DNA of 64,000 nucleotides from an uncultured Prevotella sp. (GTDB lineage: Bacteria; Bacteroidota; Bacteroidia; Bacteroidales; Bacteroidaceae): contig CAKPST010000002.1 in assembly GCA_934183355.1 (NCBI GenBank), positions 6,079 through 70,078 on the forward strand, read 5' to 3'. The notes beneath the pieces are model-generated. The model had not been told where the DNA came from. It was given only the letters and a program-made list of their open reading frames with translations, and did not search any database. A program made the translations under genes and the position numbers. The first letter of the stretch is position 1. Each line of letters starts with the position of its first letter. Shown piece after piece: positions 35,237-43,517 of the stretch.

Positions 35237-36427
35237 TTATTTGTTGTATTTGGGACGTTCGTAGTCCACTCTCACCTTGTCAACAAGCAGCGTGCTGCCG
35301 ATGGCTCCCTCAAAGACGTCGCCCTTGCAACTCGATGTGAAGACAAGGGTGAGGCTGTAGCCATAATTGGCAAGTCGGGCAAGATCCATATCCTTGATAT
35401 AGTCAAACTCTATGTCAAACTGCTTCCATCCGCCCTCGGTCTTGCCTACATGTCCCGACAGAGCCTTAGCCACGATGAGGTCGCTTGTCAACACGTTAGA
35501 TCCATCGAGATATACAGCGTTGCCGTTCTGGTCGGTGTTCTTGTACACAATGGCGTAGATGTCGCCCTCGTCTATACGTCCCTCAATGGGCTTGCCTGCC
35601 TTGTTCTGGAATGTCTCGCCCGGAGTATACTGATACCAACCCGATATGCGCAACGGGCGCACATTGATTTTGTTCTTAGCTCCGTCGCCAAAGTGGGTGG
35701 CTTTGAGCGCTCCCGACACGCCCATCACAGCAGCCTGAGCGTCAAAAATGCCAGTGAACAAGTTGCCAGCAGCAAGTCGCATCTGCATCATTGCGCCCAA
35801 ATCGCCCGTAGAGCAGGTAGTCAGCTTCACGCCCTTGCCGTCATATCCATCAGCAATAGGCGACGTGGGATATTCGTCGGGCTTGGCAGACGGACGCGCT
35901 ATAGAGAAACCGGGGTTGCCAGTTGCCCAGTTGTTTTCGTCATCAAAGTCGCTCCACATATAATATTTGCCCTTGACAGGCTCAAGCGAGCACTGCTCGA
36001 AGTCGTAGCAGAGGGTGCCCTCCTCCATCTCTCCTGGCTCGCTCTGCGGCATGGCTTTGATGTATACCAAGTATTTGCGGTTCCATGCGCCGTCCTCTGA
36101 TGTGACGGTGTATTCCACTGGTCCATTTGAGAAGTCGTGCACCGACCCATTCTCAGGACTAATCTTGGCTCCCGGAGTGAGTCGAAAGCATGGAGCAAGA
36201 CGTGTCAGATCTGACCCCGGACGCAGTGGCGAGAAATTGACGGTATGCATAGCCGACGTCACCTTGACAAGCGAGTCGGACAACTGAAAGAATACATTCC
36301 CAGGATTGTCAGCATGCAGATATGCCTCCTCTATGTCGCATTCAGCATTGAGTGGCTCATCCTTAAAACATGATGTGAACAGCATGCACACGGCAGCTGC
36401 AAACGTAAGGAGATAGGATTTTGACAT
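35237..36427 (-). CDS. PCMD domain-containing lipoprotein
   Basis: 396 aa from ATG 36427; the open frame extends upstream without signal features and across the promoter. A lipoprotein signal ends at Cys20 in MLFTSC. An Ig-like segment (about 60-145, ending in EDGAWNRKYLVYI) precedes the C-terminal jelly-roll known as the putative carbohydrate metabolism (PCMD) domain (YDGKGVKLTTCSTGD ... STLLVDKVRVDY). Such proteins are thought to sit on the cell surface and may bind glycans; this is inference. The promoter is near-consensus. Confidence 0.85.
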   Translation of the reverse strand: MSKSYLLTFAAAVCMLFTSCFKDEPLNAECDIEEAYLHADNPGNVFFQLSDSLVKVTSAMHTVNFSPLRPGSDLTRLAPCFRLTPGAKISPENGSVHDFSNGPVEYTVTSEDGAWNRKYLVYIKAMPQSEPGEMEEGTLCYDFEQCSLEPVKGKYYMWSDFDDENNWATGNPGFSIARPSAKPDEYPTSPIADGYDGKGVKLTTCSTGDLGAMMQMRLAAGNLFTGIFDAQAAVMGVSGALKATHFGDGAKNKINVRPLRISGWYQYTPGETFQNKAGKPIEGRIDEGDIYAIVYKNTDQNGNAVYLDGSNVLTSDLIVAKALSGHVGKTEGGWKQFDIEFDYIKDMDLARLANYGYSLTLVFTSSCKGDVFEGAIGSTLLVDKVRVDYERPKYNK

Positions 36428-36545
36428 TGAAAAAATAACAGTTAGATAATCATTCTTTACTATCACGTTCACGAACAATATAGTCATCACTTTAGGGCGT
36501 TCGAGAACGTTGATATACATTATATTATAAATATATTAGTGCGTG

Positions 36546-36577
36546 CAAAGATAAAATTTTTCCATGTATTCGCCAAA
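36546..36577 (-). promoter_or_regulatory. Promoter of the PCMD-barrel operon
   Basis: Minus-strand TATCTTTG (36546-36553) and TTTG (36574-36577), spacing 20, a full match to the Bacteroidetes consensus. Confidence 0.75.
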
Positions 36578-36693
36578 ACTTTGTTGTTGTTTTTCGTTTT
36601 CTTGCGAAACAATGAACAATCTATAGGTAAATACAATTATATTTATTTAACTGTGATAATTGGATATGGAAATATGGTTTCCACGTTTCTTCC

Positions 36694-36701
36694 TACCTTT
36701 G
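36694..36701 (+). promoter_or_regulatory. -7 box of the M15 peptidase gene
   Basis: TACCTTTG, 68 bp before the start; no clear -33. Confidence 0.5.
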
Positions 36702-36769
36702 CACCATGAAAAGACACTAACACAGAAATACGATAATATAATTACTTAATTTCTTAAACCTTAATTGAA

Positions 36770-37324
36770 ATGGAAAATACGATGAAAAACACAAACAAGG
36801 TTGCCGCTGTAGCGGCAACCGCACAGTATTCAACTGCCACTGCTGCCGAGCAGCCGAAAATAGTGAGTGGCGCAGTCACCGTGTACGACACGTTGCCCAA
36901 CACGCGTCTCACCGAGCATTTCAGCCTGCGCGAGTTTGTCATCTCTGCCACAGCCATACGCCACGGTATCATCAACATGCCTCCCGCGGAAGCTCAGCAG
37001 CGCTTGGAGGCTCTGTGTCGCGAGGTGTTGGAGCCGTTGCGACGCCGTTTTGGTGTGATACGCATCACCAGTGGCTATCGCTCGCCTGAGGTCAACCGAC
37101 TCGTGGGTGGCTCTGCCACGTCGCAGCATCTGCGCGGCGAAGCTGCCGACATCAGCATTGGCAGCCTTGAGGTGGGACACAAGATGTATGAGTTCATACG
37201 CACTCACCTCGACTTCGACCAACTCATACTCGAACGCAAACGCAAGACTGGAGCACGATGGCTACATGTCAGCTATCGTATGGACGGACGAAATAGACGA
37301 CAGGCGTTTGAAATGAATACTTAA
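36770..37324 (+). CDS. M15 family peptidase (D-Ala-D-Ala carboxypeptidase-like)
   Basis: 184 aa. After an Ala/Thr-rich N-terminus (about 1-40), the chain carries the M15_3 features: HFSLREF, RITSGYRSPEVNRLVGG, the zinc site SQHLRGEAADI (His...Asp) and the distal His in WLHVSY. It would hydrolyse D-alanyl bonds in peptidoglycan or act as a phage-type endolysin. No clear signal peptide is visible, which leaves its route to the wall open. Similar genes occur in Bacteroidetes next to HU-HIG/smalltalk genes, but here those are 19 kb away. Confidence 0.85.
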   Translation: MENTMKNTNKVAAVAATAQYSTATAAEQPKIVSGAVTVYDTLPNTRLTEHFSLREFVISATAIRHGIINMPPAEAQQRLEALCREVLEPLRRRFGVIRITSGYRSPEVNRLVGGSATSQHLRGEAADISIGSLEVGHKMYEFIRTHLDFDQLILERKRKTGARWLHVSYRMDGRNRRQAFEMNT

Positions 37325-37335
37325 GAGGAATCATC

Positions 37336-37371
37336 AAAAAAGCCTTCTCCCTTGTTAGGAAGAAGGCTTTT
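37336..37371. terminator. Bidirectional terminator between the M15 gene and tRNA-Gln
   Basis: Hairpin with AAAAGCCTTCT (37337-37347) and AGAAGGCTTTT (37361-37371). T runs occur on both strands, serving the plus-strand peptidase gene and the minus-strand tRNA. Confidence 0.85.
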
Positions 37372-37375
37372 CTGT

Positions 37376-37445
37376 TGTCCCAGGCGGACTCGAACCACCA
37401 CAAACAGAACCAAAAACTGTTGTGCTACCATTACACCATAGGACA
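37376..37445 (-). tRNA. tRNA-Gln (anticodon UUG)
   Basis: 70 nt without encoded CCA. Acceptor stem TGTCCTA/TGGGACA, D arm GTGT-AATGGTA-GCAC, anticodon arm ACAGT-TTTTGGT-TCTGT with anticodon TTG, 4-nt variable loop, T arm GGTGG-TTCGAGT-CCGCC. All stems pair, apart from the U-U pair at 31-39. Confidence 0.93.
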
Positions 37446-37571
37446 ATTTGCGGATGCAAAGTTAAACATTTTTTGTTCTACTACCAAATTTTTTACGTGA
37501 AAAAAGGTACCACATCTGCCACAAACCTTACAACCATCTTAATATCAGCACTATACAGCATGGCAGATGAA

Positions 37572-37807
37572 TGGCAGATAAACGAAATGAAGGGTTTATC
37601 TACCATAATCAGGCCCTTCATCTACCAGCAAAATTTTTATGACATCGCAACTAAGGCTTGTTTGCATTGCAAGTAAGGCTTGTTTGCATTACAACTAAGC
37701 CTTACTTGCACACCAAACAAGCCCTGTTTTGAATACACCTGTCACGCATGCATGGCAGATGCAAGGCTTCGTATGGCAGATACCCCCTTCATTTCGCTTA
37801 TCTGCCA
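37572..37807. repeat. Nested-palindrome element A with 22-bp units
   Basis: Outer arms 37572-37594 and 37785-37807 are complementary at 22 of 23 bases. The core 37647-37735 holds four 22-bp units: two reading GCAASTAAGGCTTGTTTGCA at 37647 and 37669, and two in the opposite sense at 37692 and 37714 (the last begins CAAACAAGCC). The octamer TGGCAGAT is repeated in and around the arms (37561, 37572, 37752, 37773, 37867), with its complement near 37801 and 37812. No ORF. The same unit recurs in the element at 60881-61093. The rest of 37446-38017 holds no gene. Confidence 0.8.
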
Positions 37808-37917
37808 GCCATCTGCCAGCCGCTATATCATTGACACTTAATGACTTATCACTATTTATGGTTGATTGGCAGATATTTCACACAAAACATTTTGTATAAG
37901 ACATTAAATCCCAATAA

Positions 37918-37952
37918 GTCATTAGAAAAGTTTCTTGTCATTTTCTAATGAC
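37918..37952 (-). terminator. Hairpin downstream of the MalY-like gene
   Basis: 12-bp perfect arms GTCATTAGAAAA (37918-37929) and complement (37941-37952). Only a weak T tract follows on minus, so terminator function is uncertain. Confidence 0.4.
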
Positions 37953-38017
37953 CGCCATTATAAAAAATACTTTGACTCCGATTTGGGTTTATTAATGTAG
38001 GCTTTGTGCAATTTCGT

Positions 38018-39232
38018 TTATTTTAGTCCTTCAGCCACTCGTTTCAATCCTTCCACAAGTCGTTCCTGAGGGCACGCCATGTTGATTCGGATGAAGTGTT
38101 CGCCCTCTGTGCCATACATTTCACCAGCGTTCACCCACACCCTATGCTGCTCCATCAATCGTTGTTCTATTTCGTCGGATGTCTCATTGAGCACAGAGCA
38201 ATCTACCCAAGCAAGATATGTTCCCTCCATGCGCATGACGGGGAACTCGGGCAGCTGCTTGGCGAAGAACTCAAGCAGCATGTCATAATTGGCTGAGATA
38301 TACTGGCGCAGTTCGGCGAGCCACTCCCCTCCCCCATCAGTATACGCAACTTGCAGAGCCTCAACGCCAAAGAGATTGACATCGCACACCTCATTGATGT
38401 TGATGGCACGGTCGATGCGCTCGCGTATGGCAGCGTCGCGACACACGATATTGGCTATCTGAAGTCCGGCAATGTTGAACGCCTTGGAGGGCGAGCAGCA
38501 TGTTACGGAGCCAAACGACAGTTCGTCAGGCAGTGAGCCGAACGGCACATAACGATTGTCGTGCAGCGTCAGCTCGCAGTGAATTTCATCAGAGATGACA
38601 CGCACGCCATGCTTGCGACACAGTTCGGCAACACGTGTCAGTTCGTGGAGCGTCCACACACGTCCGCCTGGGTTGTGAGGATTGCAGAGCAGCAAAAGAC
38701 GTGCACGCTCATGAGAGAGTTTGCGGTCTAAGTCCTCAAAATCCATCTCATATCTCAGCATCTCCTTATTATATATAAGCGAGTTGCTCACCATCTCGCA
38801 TCCATTGTTGCGTATAGACGAATAGAAACAGTTGTAGACAGGACCTTGCACTATCACCTGGTCGCCAGGCAGCGTCAGTGCCTTGATGATAGCCGATATG
38901 GCAGGCACCACACCCGATGTATATATGATGTCGCTCCTATTGATGGTCCATCCATGCTGCTTGTCAAACCACTGGCACACAGCCTCATAGTAAGAATCGG
39001 GCACACGTGTATAGCCAAAGATACCATGAGACACACGACGCTGCAGAGCCTCGGTGATGGCAGGATAGGTCTCGAAGTCCATGTCAGCCACCCAAAGAGG
39101 TATGATGTCGTCGGCTGTGGCAGAATCCCATTTGTAGGAGTTGGTGCCACGGCGGTTGGTGGGGGTAGAAAAAAAGCCTCTTCCCCATCCCCTCCCCAAA
39201 AGGGAGGGGCGTGATGTGTATTGATTGCTCAT
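38018..39232 (-). CDS. MalY/PatB family PLP-dependent C-S lyase or aminotransferase
   Basis: 404 aa from ATG 39232. Fold-type I PLP enzyme: NRRGTNSYKWDS near the N-terminus, PLWVADMDFETYPAI, NPHNPGGRVW (Asn), ISDEIHCEL (Asp) and the Schiff-base Lys in SPSKAFNIAGLQ. Closest recognisable family: cystathionine beta-lyase/MalY. Residues 7-16 (RPSLLGRGWG) are not family-like and are encoded by a GC-rich palindrome (39189-39209), apparently a repeat that supplies part of the N-terminus. It is the last gene of a MATE-DUF3737-malY unit. Confidence 0.9.
   Translation of the reverse strand: MSNQYTSRPSLLGRGWGRGFFSTPTNRRGTNSYKWDSATADDIIPLWVADMDFETYPAITEALQRRVSHGIFGYTRVPDSYYEAVCQWFDKQHGWTINRSDIIYTSGVVPAISAIIKALTLPGDQVIVQGPVYNCFYSSIRNNGCEMVSNSLIYNKEMLRYEMDFEDLDRKLSHERARLLLLCNPHNPGGRVWTLHELTRVAELCRKHGVRVISDEIHCELTLHDNRYVPFGSLPDELSFGSVTCCSPSKAFNIAGLQIANIVCRDAAIRERIDRAININEVCDVNLFGVEALQVAYTDGGGEWLAELRQYISANYDMLLEFFAKQLPEFPVMRMEGTYLAWVDCSVLNETSDEIEQRLMEQHRVWVNAGEMYGTEGEHFIRINMACPQERLVEGLKRVAEGLK
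39189..39209. repeat. GC-rich palindrome inside the malY-like N-terminus
   Basis: 8-bp arms CCCCTCCC / GGGAGGGG around CAAAA, followed by a C/T-rich tract. It translates in frame to PSLLGRGWGRG, a phrase I associate with dispersed intergenic repeats in Bacteroidetes (from memory). Confidence 0.55.
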
Positions 39233-39252
39233 ATATAATAAAGTTATAAGGA

Positions 39253-40098
39253 TTAGCTGCGTGTAACGATTTCGCAATCAGCGGGCTTCTTGATATTCTC
39301 GTCAAGAATTATTTCGCCAATGCTGTCGGCTACAATCTTGCCAGATGCAGGATTCTTGATGCTCTTGATGTGGCCACGGATGTCAGCCTGAAGAGTGGAA
39401 TACTCGAAGGCGCGGTCGCACTCGGGGTCGAAGGTGCAGTTCTCAATCACAAGATCCTTGGCATAGCAGAGAGGCTGCTCGCCAGAGATGTGGCAGTTGA
39501 CGAGGCGCAGACCGCGAGAATGCCAACCCAGGAACTCACCGTTGAGTTCAGAATCGTAGACAGTGACGTTGTCAACCTCCCAGAACGAGTCCTTGGTATC
39601 TATCTTGGCGTTGCGTATCTCTATGTCGCGAGAATACTGGAACACATACTTTGAGTCCGACTGCAATCCGTCTACCTTTATGTTACGGCAGTGCATGAAG
39701 GGATAGGTGCCGTCGTGCAGCACAACATTCTCCAATGTCAGTCCGTCGATGCCCCAGAAAGTTTCGTCGGCATCGTTGATAGTGACGTTCTTGAGCGATA
39801 GATTCTTCATCTCGCGGAAGAACTTAGGACCGTTGATGACACAGTCCTCCATGTGTATGTCGTCCGAATACCAGATGGCAGAGCGCGAACCCGGCGCAAA
39901 ATAGCAGTTGCGTATGTCCGAACCCTTGACATGCCACAGCGGATACTTGCCCTCGAAATAGCAGTTGCGGCACACGATGTTGCTACACTCCTTGATGCCC
40001 GATTCACCAAATGTGATGCGAACGTGGTCGAGCTCCACGTTGTGGATTTCGAAGAGAGGACGCTCTCCGCCGAAAACCTTGTTAGTTATCTTTTCCAT
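39253..40098 (-). CDS. DUF3737 family protein (right-handed beta-helix)
   Basis: 281 aa from ATG 40098 (MEKITNKVFGGERPLFE). A longer frame upstream runs inside the MATE gene and is rejected. The chain is a succession of short strand repeats (VRITFGES, NIVCRNCYFEG, SDIRNCYF, IHMEDCVING, LSLKNVTIND, LTLENVVLHDG) typical of pectate-lyase-like beta-helices. DUF3737 has no established activity. It overlaps the MATE stop by 13 bp and lies 20 bp before the malY-like gene. Confidence 0.88.
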   Translation of the reverse strand: MEKITNKVFGGERPLFEIHNVELDHVRITFGESGIKECSNIVCRNCYFEGKYPLWHVKGSDIRNCYFAPGSRSAIWYSDDIHMEDCVINGPKFFREMKNLSLKNVTINDADETFWGIDGLTLENVVLHDGTYPFMHCRNIKVDGLQSDSKYVFQYSRDIEIRNAKIDTKDSFWEVDNVTVYDSELNGEFLGWHSRGLRLVNCHISGEQPLCYAKDLVIENCTFDPECDRAFEYSTLQADIRGHIKSIKNPASGKIVADSIGEIILDENIKKPADCEIVTRS

Positions 40099-41492
40099 AA
40101 TTTCAATTTTACTAAGAATATCACTCCCCTGAACGTCAGCTCCATACACATGGCGAGCCATACACCACGCAGTCCCATGCTCGGCGCAAGCAAAGCGGCA
40201 AGCGTGATGCGCACACCCCACATCGAAACGAGGTTCATGATGCTCGGTGCAATAGTCTTGGCAGCACCCACGAACACACCGTAGCATATTATGGCAGCGC
40301 CAAACATAGGTTCGGCAAAAGCTTCGATGCGTAGCACCTCCACACCAAGCTGGCGCACTGCCTCCGAAGGCGTCATCATAGACATAGCAAACGGAGCACC
40401 AACATACATCACGATGCCCATAAGAGTCATGATGCCCATGCCGAGAGCCACCGACAACCATGCGAAACGCTTCATCAACTCGTATCTGCCGGCTCCCATA
40501 CTCTGACCTACAAGCGTAGTGGCAGCGTCGCTGACGCCGTAGCCTGGCATATAGCACAGACTCTCAACAATGATGCCAAACGAGTTGGCAGCAATGGCTA
40601 TGGTGCCGAGAGGCGCAATGATGATGGTAGTGACGATGTATGCCGAAGTCATGATGGTCTGCTGGATGCCCATCGGTAGTCCGATGTGCAGAGCATTCTT
40701 CACAACACGCCATGTGGGGAGAAATCTGCCACTGTCTATCTTCAGATTGAGTTCCTTGTTGCGGAAGCAGAGGATGTACATTGTTATCGACGCTGCCACA
40801 AACTCTGCCGAGGCTGTGCCGATAGCTGCTCCTACTACTCCCATGCCAGCTCCTGGAATGGTAAGCGGCATACCGAGAAGGTCTATGGTGCGCGTCTCGA
40901 AGATGAGGAAGAAGTTGAAGATGACGTCGAGCGTCATCATCACCACGCTCATAATGCTTGGCACCACCATATTGCCCGAACTACGGAGCATGCCGCTGCC
41001 GAACATCGAGAACTGGAACACTGGCAACGCTGCCGCTACAATGGCAAAATAAGCCGATGACGTAGGCGTTATGCTTGAGTCGCCGCCAAGCCATGTAGGC
41101 AGAAACGGACTGATTGACACTGCAATAAACGCAAGCGTAGCACTGACCATGAGCACCGACATGATGCCCTGACGAAGTGTGGAGCGAGCCTGAGCTGCAT
41201 CGTTGGCACCAAGCTGATGGCTCACCTGCACATAAAAACCAGCTGCAGCAGCCGAACAGATGCTGCCCAACAGCCACATAGTAGTCTCTATCAAGCCTAT
41301 TGATGCCGATGCCTCAGCACCGAGGCTGCCCACCATCGACGCGTCGATATACTGCATCATCGTCGTTGTGAGCTGCGCCAGGATGGCGGGCGTAGCAAGG
41401 CTAAGCACGAGACGCGCCTGCTCGCCGAGAGTCATCGGCGTGCCCTTGCGTATCATGGAGAGTAGTTGGTCTTTTTGTTTGTTGATTTTCAT
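40086..41492 (-). CDS. MATE family efflux transporter
   Basis: 468 aa with twelve hydrophobic segments in two pseudo-symmetric halves. Family features: LATPAILAQLTTTMMQYIDASMVGSLG at the first helices, PVFQFSMFGSGMLRSSGN in the first half and GVSDAATTLVGQSMGAG in the second. It would export drugs or metabolites with Na+ or H+ coupling; the substrate is unknown. A possible promoter (TAACTTCG on minus at 41511-41518) and paired palindromes (41614-41680) lie upstream. Confidence 0.93.
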   Translation of the reverse strand: MKINKQKDQLLSMIRKGTPMTLGEQARLVLSLATPAILAQLTTTMMQYIDASMVGSLGAEASASIGLIETTMWLLGSICSAAAAGFYVQVSHQLGANDAAQARSTLRQGIMSVLMVSATLAFIAVSISPFLPTWLGGDSSITPTSSAYFAIVAAALPVFQFSMFGSGMLRSSGNMVVPSIMSVVMMTLDVIFNFFLIFETRTIDLLGMPLTIPGAGMGVVGAAIGTASAEFVAASITMYILCFRNKELNLKIDSGRFLPTWRVVKNALHIGLPMGIQQTIMTSAYIVTTIIIAPLGTIAIAANSFGIIVESLCYMPGYGVSDAATTLVGQSMGAGRYELMKRFAWLSVALGMGIMTLMGIVMYVGAPFAMSMMTPSEAVRQLGVEVLRIEAFAEPMFGAAIICYGVFVGAAKTIAPSIMNLVSMWGVRITLAALLAPSMGLRGVWLAMCMELTFRGVIFLVKLKLWKR

Positions 41493-41613
41493 AGGATCCT
41501 AATTTCACTGCGAAGTTACAAAAGAAAGGCGAGATGTGCAACCACGACCTATGATTATCCGTAATTAGGATTAGAAAAACAGGAATTAGTATACTAAGCC
41601 GACTTGTATAAAC

Positions 41614-41680
41614 AGAATCATTTGTAAGTATACTTTCAAATAATTCGTTATTTTTGCAAAGTATACTTACAAATAATTCT
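41614..41680. promoter_or_regulatory. Inverted repeat with two AAGTATACTT palindromes
   Basis: Arms 41614-41636 and 41658-41680 are complementary at 22 of 23 bases. Each arm contains the 10-bp palindrome AAGTATACTT (41626 and 41659, 33 bp apart). Placed between the rubredoxin stop and the MATE start, it could be an operator or a terminator. Confidence 0.5.
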
Positions 41681-41704
41681 AACAGGGGTTAATCATATCA
41701 TTTC

Positions 41705-41863
41705 TTATAGAGGAGAAAACTCATCCTTGCCTACTGAGCAAAGCGGACACTCGAAATCATCGGGAAGCTCCTCGAATGGTGTACCTGCTGGGATGCCAGC
41801 CTCTGGTAGTCCTACAGCTGGGTCGTACTCCCAACCGCATACGTCGCATACATACTTCTTCAT
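41705..41863 (-). CDS. Rubredoxin
   Basis: 52 aa. The two iron-binding loops are [12 protein letters not shown] (Cys6, Cys9) and [13 protein letters not shown] (Cys39, Cys42), with the usual spacing and length. It is a one-electron carrier, here almost certainly serving the rubrerythrin encoded 29 bp upstream in the same operon for peroxide reduction. Confidence 0.95.
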   Translation of the reverse strand: MKKYVCDVCGWEYDPAVGLPEAGIPAGTPFEELPDDFECPLCSVGKDEFSPL

Positions 41864-41892
41864 AGTTTATTGTTTTTTAGGGGTTTATATAC

Positions 41893-42432
41893 TTAGAAAT
41901 TATCTACATGTACCTCAAAGTAAGACTTTGGGTGTGAGCATGTGGGGCAAATCTCAGGAGCCTCAGTTCCTACTACGATATGTCCACAGTTGCGGCATTC
42001 CCATACCTTCACCTCACTCTTCTTGAACACTTCCTGAGCCTCAACGTTGCGCAGGAGAGCACGATAACGCTCTTCGTGACGCTTCTCGATGGCAGCTACA
42101 AGGCGGAACTTCTGTGCCAATTCTGTGAAACCTTCCTCTTCAGCTGTCTTGGCGAAGTCTTCGTACATATCAGTCCACTCGTAGTTCTCGCCTTCGGCTG
42201 CTGCAGCAAGGTTCTCGGCTGTGCTGCCAATGCCACTAAGCTCCTTAAACCACATCTTGGCATGCTCCTTCTCGTTGTCGGCAGTCTGCTGGAAGATGGC
42301 AGCTATCTGCTCAAAACCGTCCTTCTTGGCGCGTGATGCGAAGTAAGTATATTTATTACGAGCCTGTGATTCGCCTGCAAAAGCTGCTGCGAGGTTCTTC
42401 TCTGTCTGTGTGCCTGAATATTTATTTGCCAT
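41893..42432 (-). CDS. rbr: Rubrerythrin
   Basis: 179 aa. The N-terminal ferritin-like diiron domain has E21, E54-x-x-H57 and E116-x-x-H119; the C-terminal rubredoxin-like domain has CRNC (146-149) and CPTC (162-165). It reduces hydrogen peroxide in anaerobes, taking electrons from rubredoxin. Its promoter is close to consensus and no recognisable PerR/OxyR site was found. Confidence 0.96.
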   Translation of the reverse strand: MANKYSGTQTEKNLAAAFAGESQARNKYTYFASRAKKDGFEQIAAIFQQTADNEKEHAKMWFKELSGIGSTAENLAAAAEGENYEWTDMYEDFAKTAEEEGFTELAQKFRLVAAIEKRHEERYRALLRNVEAQEVFKKSEVKVWECRNCGHIVVGTEAPEICPTCSHPKSYFEVHVDNF

Positions 42433-42477
42433 AGTCGTATTTTTTAATTATAATGTTATTGTTTTCTTTATCTGATG

Positions 42478-42508
42478 CAAAAGTACTGATAATCATCTGA
42501 TTAGCAAA
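42478..42508 (-). promoter_or_regulatory. Promoter of rubrerythrin-rubredoxin
   Basis: Minus-strand TACTTTTG (42478-42485) and TTTG (42505-42508), spacing 19. Confidence 0.7.
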
Positions 42509-42565
42509 ATAAATATCGGCAAACAGATGGCTAATTTCGGCACGCATACGTATTTATACGCTTTA

Positions 42566-42599
42566 TTTGCTGAAATTTACCATTTGTTTTGTAATTTTA
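42566..42599 (+). promoter_or_regulatory. Possible promoter of the AraC gene at 42621
   Basis: TTTG (42566-42569), 22-bp spacer, TAATTTTA (42592-42599), one base off TAnnTTTG. Confidence 0.4.
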
Positions 42600-42620
42600 C
42601 ACCCAAATAACAAATGTATT

Positions 42621-43511
42621 ATGACAACAGAAGAACTCAATAGCAAGTATTCCAACGTGTGCAATATGTCACGTGGCAATGGATTCAGGGTGGAACGTAT
42701 GCCCGACCTTTTTGAGACAAGCGAGATAGACGACTGTATGGCGCATGTTCATTCGTTCTATGAGATACTATGGTTTCAAGAAGGAACGGGCGTTCACACC
42801 GTCGACTTCAATGATTATGAAGTGGCACCAGGCACAATATTTTTCCTTGCGCCGGGTCAGGTACACCATTTTGACAGAAAAGAAGGATATAAAGGTGTGG
42901 CTATAAAGATGTGTACTGACTTGATGAAGGACAATAAGTCGGGAGGAAATGCCGACAACTTTTTCCTGAAATACAACTCATTCCATACTTATGACTCTAC
43001 ACCTTATTATACAATAGACGAGAAGACGGCACAAATGATTATGCCATTGGTGGACGATATGGAGGAGGAAGCAAGGCATTACGACGAAGTGGGCAATGTG
43101 GATATACTGAAATCGCTGCTTTGCATATTTCTTGTCAAGATACAGAGGTACGGCATGCATGAAGCTGGCAAGGACCTTGACATGCTCAAACCGTCGCACA
43201 GACTATTTATACAGTTCCGCCGCATGGTGGAGAAAGAATATCACAGTCTGCATACCGTGCAAGAATATGCCGACCGACTGAATGTGGCTGTGCGCACGCT
43301 GAACAAGAGCGTGAACGAATGTTCGGGCAAGTCGCCACTCGCCTTCATCAACGAGCGCATCATTCTGGAGGCAAAACGAATGGCCAAGTACACCAATATG
43401 ATGATAAAGGAGATAGCTGCCAGTTTGGGATATGACGACCCTTCATACTTTGTGAAGCTCTTCAAACGCCAAACTGGCTTTCTACCATCGGAATTTCGTG
43501 ACTTACAGTGA
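42621..43511 (+). CDS. AraC family transcriptional regulator
   Basis: 296 aa from ATG 42621; an upstream in-frame start lies before the predicted transcription start. The N-terminal cupin (HVHSFYEILWFQEGTGVHTV, LAPGQVHHFD) is the sugar-sensing type. The C-terminal double HTH has LHTVQEYADRLNVAVRTLNK and MIKEIAASLGYDDPSYFVKL, ending in TGFLPSEFR. Targets are unknown; the divergent rubrerythrin operon is the nearest candidate. It converges on mutS with 6 bp between. Confidence 0.92.
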   Translation: MTTEELNSKYSNVCNMSRGNGFRVERMPDLFETSEIDDCMAHVHSFYEILWFQEGTGVHTVDFNDYEVAPGTIFFLAPGQVHHFDRKEGYKGVAIKMCTDLMKDNKSGGNADNFFLKYNSFHTYDSTPYYTIDEKTAQMIMPLVDDMEEEARHYDEVGNVDILKSLLCIFLVKIQRYGMHEAGKDLDMLKPSHRLFIQFRRMVEKEYHSLHTVQEYADRLNVAVRTLNKSVNECSGKSPLAFINERIILEAKRMAKYTNMMIKEIAASLGYDDPSYFVKLFKRQTGFLPSEFRDLQ

Positions 43512-43517
43512 AAATAA

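Noticed and set aside
40099-40557. Long N-terminal extension of the DUF3737 protein
   Set aside because: It lies entirely inside the MATE gene in another frame with cysteine/arginine-rich shadow composition.
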